A DNA stretch of 64,000 nucleotides from Mastigias papua (lineage: Eukaryota > Cnidaria > Scyphozoa > Rhizostomeae > Mastigiidae). A program made the translations under genes and the position numbers. The notes under the pieces were generated by a model. The model worked only from the letters and a program-made list of their open reading frames with translations. It ran no database searches and was not told where the DNA came from. Where the stretch lies: NCBI GenBank assembly GCA_964019165.1, contig OZ025272.1:14853093-14917092 (forward strand). Reading direction: 5' to 3'. Positions 37,840-64,000 of the stretch are shown piece by piece; position 1 is the first letter of the stretch; the number at the start of each line of letters is the position of its first letter.

Positions 37840-38112
37840 ATCGCACACTGGCGCGATATTTATCGTACGTCACAGTGTCTGGTGACAAAAATCGCTCGTG
37901 TGTGGTAGTCACAGACAATATATTTTTATTGTCAACGAAACGACAGAGCTACGATATCAAACATGTTTGATATTTTAGTCGCTGATGGCAAAAATATCTT
38001 TTATGTTTGACTACTGCACACAACCAATTTTTGTCGCAAAGATCTGCCACTTTTGTCTTCTAGGACTGCGGATTTTTGTCCCTGACGACAAAAATCGCTC
38101 GAGTAAGCCAGT
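37840..38112. repeat. Cluster of hairpins and direct repeats, MITE-like
   Basis: The block TGACAAAAATCGCTCG at 37882-37897 recurs in the same orientation near 38087 (CGACAAAAATCGCTCG). A diverged inverted copy (CACACTGGCGCGATATTTATCG) stands at about 37846. A perfect 20-bp palindrome, ATATCAAACATGTTTGATAT, lies near 37953-37972. The parts look like a nested or rearranged MITE; ends and target duplication are not clear. Confidence 0.4.
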
Positions 38113-39888
38113 CTTAAGATTTGCCTGCAAATTACCGTGCTTGCTCTTTCTATTGGCAAATTGTCTTAGTTGTTTTGCATTCTGAGAGCCCAAGAGAAGA
38201 ATTAGGTACTGCAGCTTACTAGGCAGCTCACTCATTTAATCCTATTGCATGTATATAGCGAAACTTTGTTGACAAATTGAACAAATAATAATTAAAATTT
38301 TATACAGATATTCTAGAATCTTGGGAGCCATGCCTATTTTTATTGGCAAATTTTAGCTCTTACATTCCCTTAAAGACGATGTCTCGGAAGCGCATTGTAT
38401 ATTTTAGGAGCTGCTGTTAACTCACGTACATTCTAAAACCCTTACGCAATCTAATAGGCCAAAAGCATCGACTGTCGTTATTAAGATGATTCAAGCACGT
38501 GATTACTACAAGGTGTGCTTGAGTCTTTATTCTTGGACCAGGGAAATCGAAAGGGAGGAAAACAATGATTGCTTTGAAATCTGTAAATTTGCATGTTTGC
38601 TCCTAGGAACTCCTCCTGCAGTCAATTCACTTTAAAATTCTTCAAATACTGATTTCTCTTTTCACCATGCATTCAGCAAGAAACATCTAAAGATCTGTAC
38701 AACCCAAACGTATACGCAGCCTAAATATTTTTATGTTTCAAGTCAAATGTGTGCAAGTCCCAAATCAAATTGCAATCGACTCAAGGTTTTTGTCTATGAA
38801 TACATAACAAGGATAATCTCCATTAACTCCTTTCGTAGCATATTTGTATTAGATATATGCTGCGTTATAGACTTTTGCATTTTGCTATAGTTGCGGGAGC
38901 TTGGCTTTCAGAGCAAGAATCACTCTTTTGACACACTTGAGCACACGAAAATGCATCTAAGTTTCCTAGATTGAATTGTTTAACATCTTTCGCCTCATCG
39001 GACGTTCGCTTTTGGGCATTGAGCCCTTCTACGTAGTGTGTCTCAAGCTATAAATTGCCAAGAACGAATATCAGATATATAGCTGCTAGCACTAAAGCAT
39101 AAACTGATTTGGGCGCTATAAGGAAGAAAAATAAATAAGTAAGTGGTCTTGCAAAGCGGCAGAAAATCATAGACGTGCGGTGTATGCTGAACGCAATCCA
39201 ATTACGACTGATAGATTTGGGTTCGTCGGGCAGCTGGCACATGGAAATGAGCTCTACTTATCCGCGAGGCAAATTGCTTTATGCACAATTATAGAGGATC
39301 TGCAGCCAAAATACAAACTTGTGTAGCAAACAAACGTACCATTTCGGTTGAGTTAAAACTTTCTTAAACTTTACTTCGCCTGTCTTTGAAAGGTTTGCTA
39401 ATTCCGGTCGTTGGATGGAAGGCCAATGGAAGTTTGCACTTTTTCACTGTGCAAAACTTACTGTGGTACTTTGGGAATCGTGCCACTATTAATAAGTTTG
39501 TCTAATGTTCTTTATCCTGTCGAAAGAGGTATCGATTTTACTTCCTTGCTTGAATAAGCCAATTTTGAAGTATATAACTATTAAGAACAATATGCTATCA
39601 AGTCTAGCATGGGAATGATGCAAAAACATACCACAACAGCTCATTTAAATGAGGGTTTTCAAAAGATCATAGAGCACAACTGTTATAATACACTTTGAAT
39701 ATTTTTATGTACATCTACGTTTATAGATTCCGCAATGAGATGATTACGGCAAACCATCTTTCCGAACGATTTTCATTAAAAAGTTCACATGAGATTGTTG
39801 CTTTATACATTAGATGTAATTATGACGGCAACTTTGAAGTGGAAATGACAAAAACTATGGAAGTGGAGATAATAATCATAATAATCTA

Positions 39889-39894
39889 TTTATT
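39889..39894 (-). terminator. Possible polyadenylation signal of the unidentified gene
   Basis: AATAAA on the minus strand, 45 bases after the stop codon of the last exon. The position is typical for a short 3' UTR. The hexamer is common in AT-rich DNA, so this is suggestive only. Confidence 0.4.
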
Positions 39895-39938
39895 AACTGT
39901 AAAATATTTTTTGCTAAGACAGCTCTAAGTTATAACCA

Positions 39939-57021
<17,083 letters not shown>

Positions 57022-57114
57022 CTGCAGTGATTAGAAATGATCCAACAGATAAATTTAATGATATAACATAGATAAACACTCAATTGTTCTATATGTACTA
57101 TGTACTCTAAATCT

Positions 57115-57470
57115 ACGGGGGCATAGCATGCGCTGGAGGAGAGGGTGGGGGTACGACGCCCCCCAACGTTGAAACTTAGTCAGTAAATATATATGATTTA
57201 GAACTTTGTTGGTTAATCTAATGTATTCACACTTATTCGGTAAATCTGTTCTATCAAATTTTAATCTGAAAGATCGCTTTTAAGGTGTTCTAGAGGGTAA
57301 AATTTCAAAATTGTCTTGCTGCTTCGGACACAAAAACTGTCTACCCCCAGATTATCTACCCCCAGGTGTAATTACTGATCCTTGGAAATGAGTGTAAATT
57401 TGGTCATGGTTTTTAGCTCTCAATGTCAATACAAGCAGTGACTTAAAAGGGGGGCCTTGTCGGTAACTCA
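57115..57470 (+). repeat. Dispersed ~350-bp repeat, copy 1
   Basis: GGGGGTACGACGCCCCCCAA, then ATATGATTTAGAACTTTGT, GGTAAATCTG, and TTTTTAGCTCTCAATG occur in the same order and spacing as at 62243-62560. The G-rich start (GGCATAGC...GGGGGTACGAC) may be the element's terminus. No coding capacity. Confidence 0.7.
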
Positions 57471-58189
57471 TCAATTTTGCTAAGTTTTCAGCCTTACACC
57501 ACCCGATCTAAGACGGGCACGCTACGCCACAGTATAAATCATACGTCAATGCGTATGATATAGAGTACATATTTCAAATAGAGCAATTCAGTCTTAAAAC
57601 GCAAGACGAAATGAATAACCAGGACGACATGAGAAATTGTGCTTTAATATTTCATATATTTGATATATTTAATATATTTTATATATTCATTATTTACTGC
57701 AGGTCTTCTAGAATGATACTAACAAATATTAATCAAGACCGAATTAACATGTCCTAGTAAATGAAAATATTTAAAAATGAAAAGAATCTGATACCTTGTT
57801 CTGATAAGCTAATTTTAGTCTACACCTGCTGTTCACCTTTCCAGCTTTTTATTTTCTTTTAAACACTTGCCAGTGTTGGTTCTTGCTTTAAACTACCAAC
57901 AAGGGTATTCCAACTAAACTTTCTTTAATGACGGAGGCTCTGCTCCGCATGATGCTGTCTTCACATTTGGAAACTTGCAAAGCTCTATTTTTCTAAGGGC
58001 ATATGTTTCACATGATAGGTTTTCTAGTCAAATGATGAAACATCTTGGCAATTAGTCTAACTACCTAAGATAGCCTATAGGCTAAAAATTAAGATCTGAC
58101 ATTATTTTGCTAATAAGCTACTTGTCAAAAATATGTGGAATATTTTAGCATTAAATTTTGTCCAGTGATGGACCCGTATCAGTACTATT

Positions 58190-58340
58190 TATGCTTCAGA
58201 CCAATCGCAAAATCCTTGCAATCTTGAAGCTACACCTGCTAATTGGTTCAGAGTAATGCCTTTCTTCTGATTTCGTTCAACAAACCAGATGCAGACATCC
58301 TCTTGTGCCAATGCAGAACGTGGCACATTTTGCACGTGAC
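58190..58340 (-). pseudogene. Pogo/Tigger-type transposase scrap
   Basis: The minus strand reads AQEDVCIWFVERNQKKGITL then NQLAGVASRLQGF, resembling the CENP-B/Tigger helix-turn-helix (leucine, W at +8, RGxxL, AxxL). Upstream, LTEEEWITVIKD stands in another frame and ends in a stop. Only one or two helices remain. This is a weak match, made a little more likely by the pogo-like MITE at 21059. Confidence 0.3.
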
Positions 58341-59363
58341 ACTAATCTTTGATTACTGTAATCCACTCCTCTTCAGTTAGCGACCGTTCTACACTAGAAA
58401 GCAGACTCTTCAATGACAGTTTCCATAGGAAATGTATCTCTCCCCTGCCCTGTCCTACCCTGCCCTGCCCTCCCCTTCCCCTCTCTGAGGAATTTCTCTT
58501 TGCATGAGTATCAAAACAATATAGTTCAATAGTTGCTAAAAAACTTGCGGCATTCCTTTCCTTAAAAAGTTAATTACTCCTAAGCGGCAATAGCTTTCCA
58601 TAAATCCATTGCACAATACTACGCGGGAATAATACGATCCAAGAATGATTGCAGTGAGCAAAGGTGATTGGCCTGATCCAGTGCAAATGATCCCTGTTTA
58701 TCTTGGAGATTATAGGAAGTACAAAGGCGACTCTTAAAGGAAAGCGTCCTGTTTATCGGAGAATCCCCTGATATTACACTGAATCAGAAATGTATTTTTA
58801 AGTAAACAAGACGGCTCTTTTATATTGTCGATGTGGAACAACTTTAAAGTAAGCTATGGTTTAGAGATCTAGAACAAAGAAAGGGAAATTAGGCCGACGC
58901 AAATGTGATTACAATATCACTTACAACAAGAGGGGCTTATACCCATTAACTTCTGAACTGTAACCAAAGAACTTATCTCACCCCTTAAGCAAGCGTGATC
59001 TCTCTCTGTATCCAAATCTGCTGTTGCATTACAGAGAAGGGGGTAATGCTACCGAAGTCTACGTATACCAAAAATGATAGATGGAGACCAAATGAAACAT
59101 ATCACGTCATTTGTTCTTTAAATTGCATATTAATTCATCCTGATGTGATCACCAAATCTAGATTACGATAAATTGGGAAAAAGACAAAGAAACAGCAGGT
59201 TACTTAATTCTATTCCTCTATGAATAGACTAAAAATCAAGTGATTGGATTCTATCAAATATTAACTTTCAACAAACAATGATAAAAAAACAACCTACGCA
59301 AGTAAACATGAAATTTTGCAATCTAACCATCACTAAAACACCTGGCTAATCTATTATCTAAAA

Positions 59364-59593
59364 CAAGGGTGGGTAGCCTTTTAGGAGGGTGGGCCAGATG
59401 CATCAAATCCTTTCTACCAGTGGTCCAATGGTATGCTAAACCATAGTATGGCTAAACTAAGCGAAGCTTGCATAATTAGTCGGAGCCTATCACATCGAAA
59501 CAATTCTACGTTACAAAGAAGTTAACCAAGAACTGGGCTATTTACTCACAGGCTACAAAATTCTATTCGCTAGCCGCAGGTTGCCCAACAATG
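59364..59593. mobile_element. Non-autonomous hAT element (MITE), 230 bp
   Basis: The left end CAAGGGTGGGTAGCC and the right end (minus strand CATTGTTGGGCAACC) match at 10 of 15 positions and resemble the hAT terminus CAGGGGTGGGCAACC. Flanking 8-mers ATCTAAAA (59356-59363) and ATCTAAAC (59594-59601) agree at 7 of 8 bases. The left subterminal sequence GGGTGGGCCAGATG is also hAT-like. It is older than the copy at 30254. Confidence 0.65.
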
Positions 59594-59839
59594 ATCTAAA
59601 CGACATGAGAAGCATAATCTTTGGCCGGAGTAGATTTACCGATTATGTCGATTAATGAAGCCAGCAAGTATGGATACATTAATCGATCAATGGATATATC
59701 ATCGGATACATGGAAAGCCAGTAATTTAGCTAAGCAGCCAGTCAAGTAGTAAATCAGAGAAGCAATCATTTAGTTCAGTATTCAGGTCAGAAATCAGTCT
59801 AGCAGCGAGTAAAATTTATTGGTTGATCAATCATCTAGC

Positions 59840-59930
59840 CAAGTATAGACCAATCAATGTATCAATCACTCAATCACTCATTCAATCAATCAATCAATCA
59901 ATCAGTTAATCAATCAATAGCAAAATTCAT
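59840..59930. repeat. (CAAT)n array with degenerate border
   Basis: CAATCAAT/CACTCAAT units, with looser related words (CAGTCA, AATCAG, CAATCATT) extending left to about 59650. The frame MYQSLNHSFNQSINQ is made by this repeat. Confidence 0.85.
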
Positions 59931-59939
59931 TTCTAGCTT

Positions 59940-61360
59940 GAAGAATCCAAGACTAAGATTCAGTTCAAGATTCATCAGACCTGCAACCACAATTCATTTC
60001 CAAAAGACAAAATCCAAGACTACGATTCATTTCTCGATTTAGAAGTAACAAACCCAAGAGGACAGAGGACGAGATGTTTCATTCATCTCTATTCGCGCAA
60101 TCTACCCTACAGAAAATGTTTCCTGATTTTCAACGCTTCACAAAAACTCCCTATGAAATTTTGCAGCGAAAGAGATTCTATATCACTATCGCTAGTGAGT
60201 TTGTTTATTATGAAAATACAATTAGATTATTTCACAAACGATTGCAATCTTCACTGAGCCAATGTCAAACATAAAATATTATGACAGAGAGTTTATTACA
60301 CATGGCACATGTTCGGACACGTGGCAGGGCGTACGACTGCCATCACGAGGAATGAATGACACAGCCATTGCACAAATGAAAGAGCATATTAATTCTTTAA
60401 TCAAGCTCTTTAGTAAATCATGCTCTTTAGTAAAGCAAATGACTGTTATGTGGGAAAACAATTAAAACATTATTAGAAGATACTATTAGCTAGCTTTCCT
60501 CATAAACTAGGGGGCATAAATACGAGACTTCTATTCATACTTTGATGTCGCGTTGGGTCTATTCCTCTCTTCCCGAGATTTTGAAGGTTGTAAAGCTATG
60601 AACGCCATTTTTATCTGGTGTACTTATTTGACAAGCGTCAATGTTGTACGAAAAACCAAGGAAAGACTCTGACTAGCCAAGGAAAAAATCCTGACTAGCC
60701 TAGAAAAGAATTCAAAGAACGATCGCACCAACAATTGATCACGGTAGCTATAGCAGATCGGTTGGCATTAAGATTTAAGAATGCTCCGATAAGTAAACTA
60801 GGTGTAACCGAAATCCTACCACTTACGTGTGGAACTGGAGAGGGGGAGATAATAACTGAAAAATTTGCAAATAATGTCCTATTGCGTAAAAGCGCCTGAT
60901 TTTACTTCTTATTCTTTATAGTCTTGATATTGCTAATAGTTGGTTTAAAACAATTTCGGATAAACATAATTAGATACTATTCGTTATACCGTGGATAGCG
61001 AGCCCGAGGGGGGCTAGGGGGCTGTAGGTCCTTCATTTTTATAGCAAATGTACTTTAGTACTCATCTTAGTACCATCTATATCCCTGCAATTTTAATCTG
61101 TCCGCTCGATCCCCTCCACAGACCAGAAATGCTGCACCACCGACCCTGTATACCAGCATTAAGGAATTTTAAACGAAATGAGATGAAAATGTACGTAATC
61201 CAATTCGAAATTGCTGATACAATAGAATAAAGAAATAACACTCATAATGAGATTTAACCTCGTGTTCAAAATTACAACCAAGATACAGTATATAGAGAGC
61301 TTTATAACAAACATTAGGTTCTTGAATTCAATATTCTCACTAAGTCATTTAAATCGCTAC
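59940..61360. other. Non-coding stretch, nothing recognised
   Basis: Short frames only. A G-rich word cluster at 61001-61022 resembles the ends of the dispersed GGGG-containing elements elsewhere in the window but has no partner. Confidence 0.35.
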
Positions 61361-61364
61361 GAAA

Positions 61365-61620
61365 GATTCCGACGGCGATCTCAGTGATCCCAACGATCTT
61401 GTGGAAACATGCATGAATGACCCTGGCGATCGCGAGGATCGAGATCGCTGTGACAGAGCAATAACACGCAATATTCGTAGGCCTTAATTAGCTGTAAATT
61501 AGCTATTGTTTTTTCTATTAGCCTACTATAAATAAATTAATGATGATGATGATGATGAAGAGCAAGTTTCATCCCAGCAATCAAAGTCCTTGCGATCGCC
61601 AAAATCGTTCCTGAGTGCAT
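61365..61620. repeat. Dispersed repeat rich in AGCGATC words, right copy
   Basis: GCGATCTCAGTGATCCCAAC then GATCTTGTGGAAACATGCAT and GACCCTGGCGATCGCGAGG match the copy at 120-290. After a (GAT)n tract (61541-61557) the end at 61572-61615 is inverted (minus strand AACGATTTTGGCGATCGCAA), so this copy is flanked by opposite halves like a MITE. Confidence 0.6.
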
Positions 61621-62242
61621 TAGCAAGATATATGTATGTAACATCCATTTTCTCTTTAGATTGTAAGTTATACATGACCGCTTGAAAGGTAATAATAATA
61701 ATATACTAATAATGATAAAACATTAACTTATAGTTGGTTAAAACAATTTTTTAAAAACTAATATAGCCCAACTGGTCTTCCTATTTACAATGTTCCTTAT
61801 TGCTTACTTACAAATGTGACAATTACATGCAATTTTTCTTAGTAGTTTAGGTTGAAGGGCTACCCAATGGTGTAGAAGAGGGGGGGGGGCGCGGGGGCGC
61901 AGCTCCTTTTCACCCTCAGCTAGTGACTTGCTTGTAAATGGTATTAACATGAAACAAGTATTATTAGGCAACAGTATTATAGCTGTATAACAAGTAGTAA
62001 AGCTTTCCTCGCCAGACCACTCTCTCAGTTTCTTATATGACTATTTGGACATAGTTCTTAGTTTCTTATAAAATTCGGGTACGCAAAGAGCCCCCGTAGC
62101 TATCAGTTTACTTCTACACCACTGGGGCTACCCCCTAAAATATATAAAGTGATAGTCATAATGATAATAAAAAAAGATCGCAGGATGGGATCACCTAGAT
62201 GGATGGAGTCATTGACAGCTATGCGAATGATCAAAATGACCA

Positions 62243-62560
62243 GGGGCGTAGCGTATGGGGGTACGACCCCCAACCTCAAAATTGATCGGTAAATCCATAT
62301 GATTTAGAACTTTCTGAGTAGATCTACATGTTCTTAAATATGCTTGGAAAATCTGCTGTCAAATTGTAGTCTGGCGGATGGTTTTTAAGCCATCCTAGAG
62401 TGTAAAACTTAACAATTTCTCTGTCGTGTCGGACCCAACCATGGTGGGTCCTTCTGCGTCACCATCAGAGACTATCTCAACCAAGGTATAATCACTAATC
62501 CCTGTAAATGTCAGTAATCTTGCTCGTGATTTTTAGCTCTGAAGGGAGGTCGCTTATAAT
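62243..62560 (+). repeat. Dispersed ~350-bp repeat, copy 2
   Basis: AGGGGCGTAGCGTATGGGGG then TACGACCCCCAAC, CATATGATTTAGAACTTTCT, and TTTTTAGCTCTGAAGG parallel copy 1. The two copies are clearly related but well diverged, so the family is old. Confidence 0.7.
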
Positions 62561-63604
62561 GAATATATAGAGACCATACATTCCAGAAAGTAATATCACG
62601 ACTAAGTCACAGTGGCTCAGTCACCATTTCATTTCATTTCGTAATATTCAAAATTCCATTAACTCAATGCATTATACTATAGAAAACGACCATTAGCAAC
62701 CAACAATACATAATATGTAACATTGTCTAATCTGCATGAATAATGGAATTTCTTAAATGAGAACTTTCCCAGTAGTCCGAATGAGAGGAGAGCCCCCCTT
62801 AATAGTTAATAATGATTTGCTCAATAACAGTGCACTTGCTTTCCTAGCATATGTTTTCCAGAATTATAAAGCTAATTAGCCACGAACGTAAATGGGTCAC
62901 TGCCACGGATCGCAATATAGACAAGAAGTAACAAACATGGTATACTTGTCCCTCCTATCGTTACGACTGTACATTTTCTATCAAATAGGGCAGTTGCTAT
63001 GAGGAACTACAAAAAAGTACTCACGATAGATCTGTAAGCAAAGTTAAATCAAATACCTCACAAAAAGGTAGCTTCACAAGGCAGGCACGCAAAGAAATAC
63101 ATATCTTCTCATCGAAAACCGTGCAACTGAAGCCTAGGACAACAAATTTTCAAGTTGAACGCTAATGAACTCATCAATATATCATACAGGAGAAACACTT
63201 AACAAATGGGTCAGGAAACTACAAAAGCTCTAGATCTAGAGCATACCACTTTGAACTCAACTGTCAATTTCTTTAGTTTTTAATATATTTTAAGTTTTTG
63301 GACTATCAGTATAATTCAGCAAAAATATCATGGCTTGTCAGTAACTATAGCGCCTATTGTTTAATCCTATTGATAAGTTGCCTTTGCTACGTTGCCCGTC
63401 CAAAAGCCTTTTGCCACGCCCCTGATTCCTTCATATCTATCCACTTAGCGAAGAGAGGACTGCGTATGATCGCATGATTGATGCTACTATGTCAGGTAAA
63501 TACATACATAGTAAATATATGACAGAGTCATTTCATAAAGCGAATCTATCTATTTGAGTTGTCATGAGGTGGGAGACACAAAACGTTTTATAATCTTAAA
63601 GCCA

Positions 63605-63935
63605 TGTGATCTCAGACCTGGAACTGTCTACCAAATGAACTAAAATCAGCTGACAATCTTAACAGCTTCAAACAAATGATAAAACAATGGAATGGTACTA
63701 GTTTTAAATGTAACGTCTGTAAGTATGAGGAAAATGATATATACCCTGTAAATTTTATGTCTAATTTCCAAGTTGTTTTGATATTTAGCTAATGTATTTT
63801 CGTATGTATTTTCTTATTTATTCATGCGTAGATTCGATTTGGATTAGTTGTAGGTATATATGTATATGTATGTGTATAACTAGGAATAAAATCGAAGTAA
63901 AATAAGAATACAAACAAACAAACAAACAAACAAAA
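63605..63935 (+). mobile_element. LINE 3' end with (ACAA)n tail
   Basis: The frame reads TWNCLPNELKSADNLNSF, then KQMIKQWNG and FKCNVCKYE, the typical end of a CR1/L2-like reverse transcriptase with its final Cys-x-x-Cys. An AT-rich 3' UTR follows and ends in about five copies of ACAA at 63911-63932, as expected for a microsatellite-tailed LINE. The part upstream of 63605 is too decayed to read. Confidence 0.7.
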
Positions 63936-64000
63936 TAATCAAACTCCGCGCACTGTTTCGCCCTCTGCGAAGCAAGCTATAAGCTAAAATATTTAAACTT

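Noticed and set aside
58930..59040. Possible extra upstream exon of the spliced gene (acceptor AACAG, donor GGG|gtgaga)
   Set aside because: None of its frames ends in the phase 0 required by the exon at 56912-57021.

Overview
This is an AT-rich animal (metazoan) nuclear DNA window, sparse in genes and full of decayed mobile elements and simple repeats. The reasons are a SOX-family HMG-box gene, spliced exons with GT/AG borders, LINE fragments, hAT-, Harbinger- and pogo-like elements, and very long (AT)n and (ATC)n arrays. There is no bacterial-style gene packing. The SOX protein looks like a SoxB with several unusual residues. A cnidarian or other early-branching animal is my best guess from its single-exon coding region and the Penelope-like hammerhead remnants, but the sequence alone does not fix the phylum.

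Only two protein-coding genes are well supported, both on the minus strand. The first is a SoxB-like gene (coding exon 11064-12026, a 336-bp intron in the 5' UTR, and an upstream region holding a near-perfect SOX-POU composite site). The second was assembled by reading splice sites: seven phase-compatible coding exons between 57021 and 39939 give a continuous 494-residue protein lacking its N-terminus. It has four ~20-residue internal repeats, a Lys/Ser/Asn-rich middle and a SAP-like C-terminus. I could not identify its family. Its introns carry a LINE fragment, a Harbinger-type element, a 104-bp satellite and two hammerhead-containing remnants.

Layout. 1-11 kb: LINE 3' end (about 2.6 kb), a Penelope-like/hammerhead remnant (3.2 kb), a hAT-like end (4.1 kb), (CAY)n (7.4-7.65 kb) and (AT)n (8.3 kb). 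11-12.8 kb: SoxB-like gene and upstream region. 12.8-39.9 kb: no recognisable gene; a perfect 49-bp palindrome with a hammerhead-like core (15.4 kb), a pentanucleotide array (17 kb), hAT-like and pogo-like elements (20.4-21.2 kb), a 41-bp x 21 minisatellite (23.4-24.3 kb), a tRNA-like repeat (27.5 kb), a foldback element (28.7 kb), a clean 270-bp hAT MITE (30.3 kb), and facing CTAA/TTAG arrays (35.4-35.8 kb). 39.9-57 kb: the unidentified spliced gene. 57-64 kb: dispersed repeats, a pogo/Tigger-like transposase scrap, a second hAT MITE (59.4 kb) and another LINE 3' end (63.6 kb).

No functional link between the two genes can be inferred from position. All identifications are by eye; no alignment or database search was run.
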